A stretch of DNA of 64,000 bases from a virus, in the IMG/VR virus record IMGVR_UViG_3300032246_000393, positions 1 through 64,000 of that record; one strand, written 5' to 3'. Under the pieces are notes generated by a model, which was not told where the DNA came from, searched no databases, and saw nothing but the letters and a program-made list of their open reading frames with translations. Of the stretch, positions 16,021-23,450 are shown piece by piece. Position numbers and translations under genes: made by a program. The number at the start of each line of letters is the position of its first letter. Position 1 is the stretch's first letter.

Positions 16021-16875
16021 ATGAGCATAGCAGCTAGCGCAGTATTGGTTGAGCTAAACATTTCCGTTTGGCCTGCAAAGAAAGTAGATCGTGAGACAAC
16101 GGATCGTGTCAATGCTAACGCATCGGCAGTACATGACGCATCGCAGACCAAGAAGAATTTGTTTGCGGGTACGAGCATGCGTAGTGACATCGAGAAGTTC
16201 GCCGCACGTGTTCGTTTATTCCACAACCAACACACATTACCGTGGGCTGACAAAGGTGAGCGACTGTTACCAACTAAGTTGTTCATGGACTACAAGCAAA
16301 CGATGGATGGGTTCGAGCGTACGTTCGAGATCATGTGCGACAACTTCTTTACTGCATACCCTACGTTAGTACAACAAGCACAGGGCAGTTTAGGTGCTAT
16401 GTATAAAGCCGACGACTATCCTGATATTGACGAAGTACGAGGGAAGTTCGGGTTCAGACGTGCGACCAACCCACTACCAGAGGCGGGAGACTTCCGACTG
16501 GACGTAGGCAACGATGCACTAGAGGAGATAAAGCAGGAGTATGCGCGTAAGTTTGATGAGCGATTAGCTGACGCTATGCGTTCGCCGTGGGAGAGACTGC
16601 ATAAAATTCTCGCAGACATGAGTGCCAAGCTGACCGACAAGGAAGGCGAGGATGGTAAGAAGCGTTACCACGATACTCTGATTACTAACGCACAGGAAAT
16701 GTGCGACTTGCTGACTAAGTTAAACATTACCAACGATCCGAAGCTAGAGCAAGCACGTAAGTCATTGGAGCTAACAATGTTAGGTGTAGATATTGCCGAC
16801 ATCAAAGAAAGCCCAGTAGTACGTAGCGATGTGAAGAACAAGGTCGATGACATTCTTAAACGCTTTGATTGGTAA
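16021..16875 (+). CDS. DUF3150-like protein
   Basis: 284 aa, helical and charged. Proteins of the DUF3150 type often accompany MoxR and VWA genes in phages, and size, composition and place fit. No catalytic motif is visible. Near the C-terminus L-T-M-L-G is encoded by the palindrome at 16770-16784. GGGAG lies upstream of the start. Domain name given at moderate confidence. Confidence 0.7.
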   Translation: MSIAASAVLVELNISVWPAKKVDRETTDRVNANASAVHDASQTKKNLFAGTSMRSDIEKFAARVRLFHNQHTLPWADKGERLLPTKLFMDYKQTMDGFERTFEIMCDNFFTAYPTLVQQAQGSLGAMYKADDYPDIDEVRGKFGFRRATNPLPEAGDFRLDVGNDALEEIKQEYARKFDERLADAMRSPWERLHKILADMSAKLTDKEGEDGKKRYHDTLITNAQEMCDLLTKLNITNDPKLEQARKSLELTMLGVDIADIKESPVVRSDVKNKVDDILKRFDW

Positions 16876-16884
16876 GGGGGAAGT

Positions 16885-17253
16885 ATGGGATACCGAAGTG
16901 ATGTAGCTGCTGTGTTCTATGCAAAAAACATAGAGGACATGCCAGTAATAAAGCTGTGGCTAGAAGAGAACTTCCCTATAGATACGTTTGCACAGAGTAT
17001 ACGGTGGTTCGCTAAGGGTATGGTGTTTAACGAAGAGAATGTTAAATGGTACGACAACTACCCTGAAGTTATGGCGTTCGAAGAAGCAAGGGATAAATTC
17101 ATAGACTTGTTCTGTGATGACAAAGAAGGCGCGGTTGTAGGTGCGTTCGAGTTCATACGTGTAGGTGAGCAGTACGACGATGTTGAAACCGATTATAGAG
17201 GTGACTATGACTGTTTACTTGAGTGTAATCGTTCGATAAGTGTATCCGCATGA
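16885..17253 (+). CDS. Conserved phage protein of MGYRSDV type
   Basis: 122 aa, acidic. The N-terminus MGYRSDVAAVFYAK is a pattern found in small conserved phage and bacterial proteins of unknown function. AAGGGGG lies upstream. The end overlaps the next gene by four bases. Confidence 0.8.
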   Translation: MGYRSDVAAVFYAKNIEDMPVIKLWLEENFPIDTFAQSIRWFAKGMVFNEENVKWYDNYPEVMAFEEARDKFIDLFCDDKEGAVVGAFEFIRVGEQYDDVETDYRGDYDCLLECNRSISVSA

Positions 17254-17516
17254 GGCTAAGTCAACTAACAAGTAGGAAGTGGGCAGTTATGAAGCCAAGA
17301 GGATGGAGTCAAGGAAAACAACTTGCTCGTATTGCCAATTCATTCATAGCACAAGGCAGACTCTACAACGTCAAGAAACATTCGGCGCGTAGTAAATACA
17401 GGGGGTATTACATCGTTGAGTTGAAAGGATCATTATTAAGTAGAGAGTTCAAGGTAGCCAAGAACCTAACAAAAAAACAAGCAGTAGCGTGGATAAAACT
17501 ATTGAAGGGGTTGTAA
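17250..17516 (+). CDS. Small basic hypothetical protein
   Basis: 88 aa, rich in Lys and Arg, which suggests nucleic-acid binding. The C-terminal Trp helix resembles that of the protein at 15552. It overlaps both neighbours. Function unknown. Confidence 0.7.
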   Translation: MRLSQLTSRKWAVMKPRGWSQGKQLARIANSFIAQGRLYNVKKHSARSKYRGYYIVELKGSLLSREFKVAKNLTKKQAVAWIKLLKGL

Positions 17517-18382
17517 TGAACAACATAGCAAAACTATCGAACGTGAAGTACAGCGAGAAGTTTGACGAACATAGAAGAGCTAACGTACCCATAGACTCGC
17601 CGAGTCTATTACATAGCGTTGTGTGGGAGCTTGCTACTAGGAACCCACAGTGGGTTTTCTATGTGAACGCAGGGATCAAGACAGGCCGAGACATATTCAG
17701 GGCTGAAGCGTTCGATGTGAAACTAGACGATGAGATTATCGGTTCGCTGCATCACGTGTATTACCGAGGCGACTACTGCGTGGGTGTATCTAACCAACGT
17801 ATCGGTAAGATGATGGATCACGGAACCATGACGCGCACTAAAGATATATCTAAGGCACTACAGGTAGCTAGGAAACATTTCAGTAAACGTAATCAGACTG
17901 AGGTAGTTGATGAGGCACACAAACAAGCTAAGGACTACTTAGCTAATGTGAACTTCACCCATGACCGCAAGCTACGAGATGCTAAGGAACCGTTCGATGT
18001 ACTAGCCAAAGAGTTTGCGTATGAAGCAGGGATGGATGTGTTCAAGGCTTATCTAAATACAAAAGTAAATGGTGGTCAATTGCTACATAACCTTGAGCAA
18101 ATGTTTAACATCTGGGCAGAAAAACACATAGTTGAGCAGGTTCAGAAACAATTCAGGGTGGGTATGGCTTGCGTTGTGGTATTAAATGGTGGTACATATA
18201 TCGTTAGGAACCAAGCAAACGAGGTAATCAGTAGGTATACCGATGAGGACTTACCTGAGTTCATGCGTATGAGGATTGGTTTGCTAAAGCTAGTACGTGA
18301 GGGGCAAGTGGTGAATAACGTAGGGTTCCGAGCTAGTGATACGACATTCATAGTACTTACGAATCGGGAGGAGACATGTTAG
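17516..18382 (+). CDS. Hypothetical early protein
   Basis: 288 aa from the ATG at 17516, preceded by GAAGGGG; a longer frame from a GTG at 17489 has no such site. Mixed alpha/beta N-terminal half, helical C-terminal half. No motif recognised. The stop overlaps the next start. Confidence 0.8.
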   Translation: MNNIAKLSNVKYSEKFDEHRRANVPIDSPSLLHSVVWELATRNPQWVFYVNAGIKTGRDIFRAEAFDVKLDDEIIGSLHHVYYRGDYCVGVSNQRIGKMMDHGTMTRTKDISKALQVARKHFSKRNQTEVVDEAHKQAKDYLANVNFTHDRKLRDAKEPFDVLAKEFAYEAGMDVFKAYLNTKVNGGQLLHNLEQMFNIWAEKHIVEQVQKQFRVGMACVVVLNGGTYIVRNQANEVISRYTDEDLPEFMRMRIGLLKLVREGQVVNNVGFRASDTTFIVLTNREETC

Positions 18383-18558
18383 TAGACGGTAAATTTTTTA
18401 AGGAAGAGCCGCCAAAAATAGGGGCAAATTGGATACCTAAGTACAAGGACGATCTGATTACCCCAGAGGAACGGATTGTTCAGGATGCGTTGCTAGGTGT
18501 ACGTAGCCCTGAGTTCTCAGTATTTGCACGAGTGTTTGGAAAAATTTTAAAAATCTAG
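18376..18558 (+). CDS. Small hypothetical protein
   Basis: 60 aa, overlapping the previous gene's end, with GGGAGGAG upstream. Pro-rich N-terminus and basic C-terminus. Function unknown. Confidence 0.65.
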   Translation: MLVDGKFFKEEPPKIGANWIPKYKDDLITPEERIVQDALLGVRSPEFSVFARVFGKILKI

Positions 18559-18567
18559 GGAGGAAGC

Positions 18568-18768
18568 ATGGACATACTACCGCACAGAGAATACATCAAA
18601 AAATTCTTGGCGCAGCAAGAGCCTTTGATTGGGCGCATTGAAGCTATCACTACCAACGAAGGTGCGCACATTGATTTAAATAACATGAACGACGAAGAAG
18701 CAAGGATTGCCGCCGAGTACTTCATGTTGTTGGGCGTGCCCACGTTCGAAGGCAAAGCGGGGAAATGA
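18568..18768 (+). CDS. Small hypothetical protein
   Basis: 66 aa with an acidic middle and GGGAGG upstream. Soluble and helical. The ATG-ATG start of the next gene overlaps its stop. Function unknown. Confidence 0.65.
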   Translation: MDILPHREYIKKFLAQQEPLIGRIEAITTNEGAHIDLNNMNDEEARIAAEYFMLLGVPTFEGKAGK

Positions 18769-18881
18769 TGGAGACATATTCTTTTCTTACGTTTATAGGC
18801 GGCATACTTGTGGGTATGGGTGTAGCTGTACTACTAACCGTTTTAGCTATGGTTATATGGAGCAGACGTGATGGAGGATAA
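18765..18881 (+). CDS. 38 aa single-pass membrane peptide
   Basis: One hydrophobic, Gly/Val-rich segment from about residue 7 to 32, ending in WSRRDGG, so the basic end is probably cytoplasmic. The frame overlaps both neighbours. It is the second tiny membrane protein in the early region. Function unknown. Confidence 0.5.
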   Translation: MMETYSFLTFIGGILVGMGVAVLLTVLAMVIWSRRDGG

Positions 18882-19041
18882 AAAGTTTTGCACTTCATGT
18901 CAGATGCACAAGCCAGTCGAAGGAGGTATGGTGCAAAGGACAAAGACAACTAGGTGGAAGTGTAAAGGTTGTCTTACCAAGAAAGCCCCTAGCATTTATA
19001 CAAAAGTAATGAAGGAGGCTTTGTATGACCACAGGGATTGA
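18871..19041 (+). CDS. 56 aa zinc-finger-like protein
   Basis: CTSC at about 7-10 and CKGC at about 31-34 form two Cys pairs with basic residues between, fitting a small zinc-binding fold. It overlaps the membrane peptide gene before it and the gene after it. Likely nucleic-acid or protein binding. Confidence 0.6.
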   Translation: MEDKKFCTSCQMHKPVEGGMVQRTKTTRWKCKGCLTKKAPSIYTKVMKEALYDHRD

Positions 19042-19225
19042 AGAACTAAAGGTAATAAAAAAACGGAAAGGGCGGGGCGTAGGCAAGAAACCCGCACTAT
19101 TCTGTACGAGCTTGCGACTGCCAAAGGATGTGATGAATTACTTTAACCAACACTTCCCATACACGAAGCAAGCGAAGATGAGGGAAATTCTTGCCGACTA
19201 TGTAAAACAACAAGGAGCTAATTAG
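19025..19225 (+). CDS. Small basic protein, possible ribbon-helix-helix type
   Basis: 66 aa with a strongly basic N-terminus and a C-terminal segment of strand (TSLRLPKDV) followed by two helices, which would fit a ribbon-helix-helix DNA-binding protein. AAGGAGG lies upstream. This is pattern reading, not a confident family call. Confidence 0.5.
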   Translation: MTTGIEELKVIKKRKGRGVGKKPALFCTSLRLPKDVMNYFNQHFPYTKQAKMREILADYVKQQGAN

Positions 19226-19227
19226 CT

Positions 19228-19749
19228 ATGGAAACAAAGAAGAAAGTAGGTAGGCCAAAAGGTAGTAAAAATAAAGTATCACGCGCAAAGCGTATGGCGG
19301 CTAAAGTAAAACATACTAAGGCTGAGCTTATCCGTAAGTACGCAACCACATTCCCTAACGCAAGGCCATCAGAAATTGCTAGATACTATGGGTATACACG
19401 TCAGTACGTTATCCAAGTGTTATGGGCATGGCGTAAGAAGAACGCGGGTATTACTCCTGCTAAGTATGTGCACGAAGTAACTACGGATGAAATGAAAGCG
19501 CACATGAACGAACACATAGAACTGCACAAGGAAATAACTAAAGATATGGTTAACAACCCGCCGCACTATACACAGGGTGGGATTGAGACTATTGATTTCA
19601 TTGAAGCTAAAGCGTTGTCTTACAACTTGGGTAATGTAGTTAAATACATTACACGTGCCGATCACAAGGGCAACAAGGTTGAGGACTTAATGAAAGCACG
19701 TTGGTATCTTGACCGAGAGATTACTAATTTAACACCGCCGTTAGCCTAA
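19228..19749 (+). CDS. AT-hook/HTH protein with DUF3310 domain
   Basis: 173 aa. N-terminal AT-hook-like GRPKGSKNK (8-16), then an HTH-like segment (PSEIARYYGYTRQYVIQV) around 50-68. The C-terminal DUF3310-type region begins near VNNPPHYTQGGIE and includes VVKYITRADHKG. DUF3310 proteins are common in phages and sometimes labelled nucleotide kinase without strong support. The DNA-binding front suggests a regulator. It is the last gene of the P3 unit; a perfect palindrome overlaps its stop. Confidence 0.8.
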   Translation: METKKKVGRPKGSKNKVSRAKRMAAKVKHTKAELIRKYATTFPNARPSEIARYYGYTRQYVIQVLWAWRKKNAGITPAKYVHEVTTDEMKAHMNEHIELHKEITKDMVNNPPHYTQGGIETIDFIEAKALSYNLGNVVKYITRADHKGNKVEDLMKARWYLDREITNLTPPLA

Positions 19750-19770
19750 CATTGTTAGGTGCAACGTCGA

Positions 19771-19792
19771 GCCGCCTTAGGGCGGCTTTTTT
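19771..19792 (+). terminator. Rho-independent terminator T3
   Basis: GCCGCC (19771-19776), TTAG loop, GGCGGC (19781-19786), then six T. A perfect palindrome (19745-19759) lies 11 bp upstream and can form its own hairpin. It ends the P3 unit. Confidence 0.92.
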
Positions 19793-19808
19793 ATTTTCTG
19801 AAACACTC

Positions 19809-19836
19809 TTGACAAAGTACAGTCTTATGTTATATT
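19809..19836 (+). promoter_or_regulatory. Promoter P4 (second promoter class)
   Basis: -35 TTGACA at 19809-19814, 16 bp spacer, -10 TATATT at 19831-19836. The spacer and flanks are shared with P5 (ACTCTTGACA, AGTCTT, TGTTATATT). It drives the polymerase operon. Confidence 0.85.
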
Positions 19837-19869
19837 TGTGATGTGCTTTGATACGTTAGGAGTATACGC

Positions 19870-20184
19870 ATGGCAGCAACCCCAGAAGCGAAAGTTAAGA
19901 AGAAGGTTGTTGACATACTTAAAGGTCATGGGGTGTATTACTTTTTCCCCGCGACACATGGATACGGCAGGTCAGGTGTACCCGACATAGTGTGTTGTAT
20001 TAACGGTAGATTCGCAGCCTTTGAAATTAAAGCTGGTAACAATCAACCGACTGCATTACAGGAGAGGGAGATACGTTTGATACAAGAGACTAAGGGTATA
20101 GCCGCAGTCATAAGAGAAACCAACATTGACTTGGTGACTACAATCGTTAAGGAGCTAACGCATGCCAAAGAAGGAGATAGTTAG
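19870..20184 (+). CDS. VRR-NUC domain nuclease
   Basis: 104 aa, the length of a stand-alone VRR-NUC domain. PD-(D/E)xK catalytic residues are visible: D39 in GVPDIV, then E52-x-K54 in FEIKAG, with Q63 following. Such enzymes cut branched or flap DNA. It is the first gene after P4 and sits with polymerase, which fits a replication or recombination role. Confidence 0.92.
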   Translation: MAATPEAKVKKKVVDILKGHGVYYFFPATHGYGRSGVPDIVCCINGRFAAFEIKAGNNQPTALQEREIRLIQETKGIAAVIRETNIDLVTTIVKELTHAKEGDS

Positions 20185-20440
20185 GTATCACCCTTGTGAA
20201 GCAGTGATGCTACTAATGCAGCGCATGGAGTCAAACCCCGAAGAGTTTAGGTTAGACACCGGCAAGTGGGCGAACCTACTTGCACATATCAAGAAGCGTG
20301 TAGTGGACAAAAACGCCGATGCTTTTATTATCTTAGATGACTTTGAAGCTGAGATGGTGTGGAATAAATTTAAAGCAGCGGGTAAAAGAGAACTACATAC
20401 ATTCGTAATGCAAAAAATATTAGAAGGGAATGAGAAATGA
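20162..20440 (+). CDS. Hypothetical protein, copy A of a tandem pair
   Basis: 92 aa. Contains LLMQRMESNPEEF then GKW, matching ILLKRLETNPEEF and GKW in the next gene, so the two arose by duplication. AAGGAG lies upstream. It overlaps the nuclease gene by 23 bp. Function unknown. Confidence 0.8.
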   Translation: MPKKEIVRYHPCEAVMLLMQRMESNPEEFRLDTGKWANLLAHIKKRVVDKNADAFIILDDFEAEMVWNKFKAAGKRELHTFVMQKILEGNEK

Positions 20441-20898
20441 GCGATGAATTTTGCGCGGGGGTACAGATACTACTAAAGCGGTTGGAGACTAACCCTGAAG
20501 AGTTTAAGGAAGAACATGGTAAATGGTCGAGTATACGCAACGCTGTGTTTGAGTACAAGGAACGTGGTGAGCGCGGCGCATGGCTGCGTGGGTTAAAAGA
20601 GCCAGAGATAGATGCGTTGTATGAAAAGTTCAGCGCACTTCATAGAGGTGTGATCGACGAGTGGGTGATGAAGCAAGTGCTAGCTGAGCCAGAAGAAGAG
20701 CTTAAATACAGAGCTACAGAGAGATACGCGCATAGTTGGAATGACCCACGTATGCTGCAAAACGCTGTACCCGCCGGAAGCTTTGTTACTGTGGGTGGTA
20801 GTGGAGGTGGAGGTAGTGGGGGCGTGTTGATACAAAACAGTACGCAAGCTAAACCCGAGTCCGTTATGAGCAAAATTAAAAGAGAGCTTGGTCTGTGA
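20437..20898 (+). CDS. Hypothetical protein, copy B of a tandem pair
   Basis: 153 aa. The first ~85 residues are homologous to copy A. An extra C-terminal part has a Gly-rich linker around 122-132 and a basic end (KIKRELGL). It overlaps the polymerase start by four bases, implying coupling; a polymerase accessory role is a guess. Confidence 0.8.
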   Translation: MSDEFCAGVQILLKRLETNPEEFKEEHGKWSSIRNAVFEYKERGERGAWLRGLKEPEIDALYEKFSALHRGVIDEWVMKQVLAEPEEELKYRATERYAHSWNDPRMLQNAVPAGSFVTVGGSGGGGSGGVLIQNSTQAKPESVMSKIKRELGL

Positions 20899-22715
20899 AA
20901 ATAATCACAATAGATTTTGAGACGTACTACGACAAGGACTTCAGCCTAAGCAAGCTGACTACTGAGGAATACGTACGTGATGAGAAGTTTGAAGTTATCG
21001 GCGTAGGAGTTAAAGATGGTGACAATGAATCGGTCTGGTGTAGCGGCACGAACGAAGAGATCAAGGCTTTCTTGGATTCTTATGAGCTTCAAGAACATCT
21101 TGTTCTCGCCCATAACGTTATCTTTGATGCTGCTATTCTTACTTGGCACTTTGGTATTAGCCCTCGCGGGTGGCTTGACACGCTTAGCATGGCACGTGCT
21201 ATCCATACTACCGAAGTGGGAGGTTCCCTTGCGGCCTTGGCACAGTACTACGGAGTCGGGGAGAAAGGAACCGAAGTTGTTGCCGCTCTCGGAAAGCGTC
21301 GAGCCGACTTCACCAAGCAAGAGTTAGCAGACTACGGTGGCTATTGCTGTAACGACTGCGACCTTACGTATGACATTTTCCAACTTATGTCCAACCAGTT
21401 CCCTAAGAAGGAACTTAGGTTAATTGATCTGACGATCAGGATGTTTTCGGAGCCGGTGCTGCGTTTAAACGTGCAGGCTTTGCGTGGGCATTTAGTTTCC
21501 GTACAGACAAAGAAAACTAATTTGATGTTGAAAGTTCACATCGAGCGCGATCAGTTGATGAGCAATGAAAAACTAGCAACGACCCTAACAATGTTAGGTG
21601 TGGTTCCCCCTCGTAAGGTTAGCCCAACTACAGGTAAAGAGACGTGGGCATTTGCTAAGAACGATGAAGAGTTTAAGGCTTTGCTTGAGCACCACGACCC
21701 TGACGTTCAAGCTCTGGTCGCGGCCCGACTCGGAGTTAAGTCTACGTTAGAAGAGACTAGGACTGAGCGGTTCATCAGTATTGGGCAGCGGGGGGCTTTG
21801 CCAGTGCCACTACGTTACTACGCTGCACACACAGGACGTTGGGGTGGCGACGATAAACTGAACTTACAAAACTTACCACGAGCATCTCCGTTGAAGTACT
21901 GCATCGTAGCACCAGCAGGTTACATGCTTGTGGATTCTGACTCATCCCAAATCGAAGCACGTACGCTAGCTTGGCTTGCAGGGCAGAATGATCTGGTATC
22001 AGCCTTTGAAAGGGGTGAAGATGTTTACAAAATTATGGCCTCAGCCATCTATGGCAAACCAGAAGCGTCGATTACGAAGGACGAGAGGTTCGTTGGTAAG
22101 ACAACGATTCTGGGCGCAGGGTACGGCATGGGCGCGGCCAAGTTTCAAGCGCAACTTAAAACATTTGGCGTGCAAACTCCGTTGGATGAGTGCAAACGCA
22201 TTATTGAGGTCTACCGCAGGACTTACCCGCGTATCCCCGAACTTTGGAAAGAAGCTGCAAAGAGTCTTGAAGCTGTGGAGCGTAACGCGTCGACTACGCT
22301 AGGCCGAGACGGAATACTGAAAGTTGAAGGAGCAAAGGGCATCAGGCTTCCGAACGGCTTGTATATTAAATACCCTAACCTGCGTACACAGAATGTTGAT
22401 GGCAAAGCCGAGATGGTCTACGACGTGAAGAAAGGTAGAGCACTTATACCCAACCGCATCTATGGCGGTAAGGTTGTGGAGAATGTATGCCAAGCATTAG
22501 CGCGAATCATAATTGGTGAGCAGATGCTAGTAGTAGCGAAGAAGTATAAGGTTGCGATGACGGTGCACGATGCTATCTGTTGCGTGATTCCTGAAGCTGA
22601 AGCGCAAACAGGTAAAGAGTTCGTTGAGATGTGTATGCGTATTCGACCCGATTGGTGTTTAGAACTCCCATTAAATTGTGAAGCCGGTGTTTCTGATACG
22701 TACGGAGGTTGTTGA
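20895..22715 (+). CDS. Family A DNA polymerase with 3'-5' exonuclease
   Basis: 606 aa. The N-terminal proofreading exonuclease starts with DFETY (D7, E9). Polymerase motifs: A, DSDSSQIEAR around 346-355; B, KTTILGAGYG around 401-410; C, VHDAI around 557. The 5' nuclease domain of Pol I is absent, as in T7-like polymerases. The start codon is GTG, overlapping the previous stop. A perfect palindrome (21584-21598) inside the gene codes L-T-M-L-G between exonuclease and polymerase parts, presumably in a tolerant loop. Confidence 0.97.
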   Translation: MKIITIDFETYYDKDFSLSKLTTEEYVRDEKFEVIGVGVKDGDNESVWCSGTNEEIKAFLDSYELQEHLVLAHNVIFDAAILTWHFGISPRGWLDTLSMARAIHTTEVGGSLAALAQYYGVGEKGTEVVAALGKRRADFTKQELADYGGYCCNDCDLTYDIFQLMSNQFPKKELRLIDLTIRMFSEPVLRLNVQALRGHLVSVQTKKTNLMLKVHIERDQLMSNEKLATTLTMLGVVPPRKVSPTTGKETWAFAKNDEEFKALLEHHDPDVQALVAARLGVKSTLEETRTERFISIGQRGALPVPLRYYAAHTGRWGGDDKLNLQNLPRASPLKYCIVAPAGYMLVDSDSSQIEARTLAWLAGQNDLVSAFERGEDVYKIMASAIYGKPEASITKDERFVGKTTILGAGYGMGAAKFQAQLKTFGVQTPLDECKRIIEVYRRTYPRIPELWKEAAKSLEAVERNASTTLGRDGILKVEGAKGIRLPNGLYIKYPNLRTQNVDGKAEMVYDVKKGRALIPNRIYGGKVVENVCQALARIIIGEQMLVVAKKYKVAMTVHDAICCVIPEAEAQTGKEFVEMCMRIRPDWCLELPLNCEAGVSDTYGGC

Positions 22716-22918
22716 TGATTGTTGAAACGATTGACTATAGAAAAGTATTTGCTTGGATTAACAACGTATGGGCAAAGTCATTAGCTGCGGTGCTGATGTT
22801 TTGGATTGGTATATGGCTAGGCCAAGTTCAAGTTGAAGGCAGGGTGATTGGTGACTGCAAGTACGCAGGAGCTTTTCGTGTAGCGCATGAAGCGTTCGTA
22901 TGTCAGAGAAGAATGTGA
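22715..22918 (+). CDS. Small membrane protein
   Basis: 67 aa from the ATG at 22715 (GGAGG upstream, overlapping the polymerase stop). One hydrophobic segment, AAVLMFWIGIWLG, around residues 24-37. No signal peptidase site is clear. Function unknown. Confidence 0.65.
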   Translation: MIVETIDYRKVFAWINNVWAKSLAAVLMFWIGIWLGQVQVEGRVIGDCKYAGAFRVAHEAFVCQRRM

Positions 22919-23121
22919 TTAAGGCGTACTACAAGAAGCTGTACTACGTTAGGTGCAGGTGGATAGATTTCCCTGATGGTGGTGGAAGGAATTACATAGC
23001 AACGCCATCACTAGCTAGAGCTATCCGCATGAATAAAAAACTTAAACGCGGCGTGCGGCAGATTGATGTACGAGAACGTGGGAATAGAAACCCCTACGTA
23101 TTACATAACAGTTGGTTATAG
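22900..23121 (+). CDS. Small basic hypothetical protein
   Basis: 73 aa, rich in Arg, Lys and Tyr, overlapping the previous gene by 19 bp. Likely binds nucleic acid. No known family. Confidence 0.65.
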   Translation: MSEKNVIKAYYKKLYYVRCRWIDFPDGGGRNYIATPSLARAIRMNKKLKRGVRQIDVRERGNRNPYVLHNSWL

Positions 23122-23132
23122 GAGAAGAACAC

Positions 23133-23450
23133 ATGACCGACCGCGAACTATTATTAGATGCTTGTTATGCGTATGAGGCTTTAGCCGGTCTTGGTGGGAT
23201 GTCAGATAGGCATAGAGAAGCATACAAAAAACTCCGCGCCAAACTAAGCGAACCTGAACGCAAATGGGTAGGGCTGACGGAAAAAGAAACGATTGATCTT
23301 GCGCTTAATGCTTTTGCTCTTCCTGAAGTATCTCTTGAACAACGGTTACATTTACAGTTTGAACTAGTCAAAGCTATGAACGAACCAGACAGCCGTTTGA
23401 TGATTTTTGCCGCGACTATAGAAGATAAGCTAAAGGAGAAAAATGCATGA
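23133..23450 (+). CDS. Hypothetical protein
   Basis: 105 aa from the ATG at 23133, which has AGGAGAAG upstream. Helical and acidic. The stop overlaps the next gene's start. Function unknown. Confidence 0.75.
   Translation: MTDRELLLDACYAYEALAGLGGMSDRHREAYKKLRAKLSEPERKWVGLTEKETIDLALNAFALPEVSLEQRLHLQFELVKAMNEPDSRLMIFAATIEDKLKEKNA

Larger units (their letters stand above)
9207..21598. repeat. CCTAACAATGTTAGG palindrome family, 17 sites
   Basis: A 15 bp perfect palindrome around a central A/T. Perfect copies: 9207-9221, 9949-9963, 10536-10550, 11792-11806, 13009-13023, 19745-19759 (central T) and 21584-21598. One-mismatch copies: 9317-9331, 10031-10045, 10781-10795, 11188-11202, 12367-12381, 13748-13762 (central T), 14143-14157, 15901-15915 and 16770-16784. 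The copy at 15322-15336 (central T) has both end bases changed. As RNA each can fold into a 6 bp stem with an AAU or AUU loop. None was found in the late gene blocks or after 21.6 kb. Possible roles are operator, RNA hairpin or spreading repeat. Confidence 0.95.
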
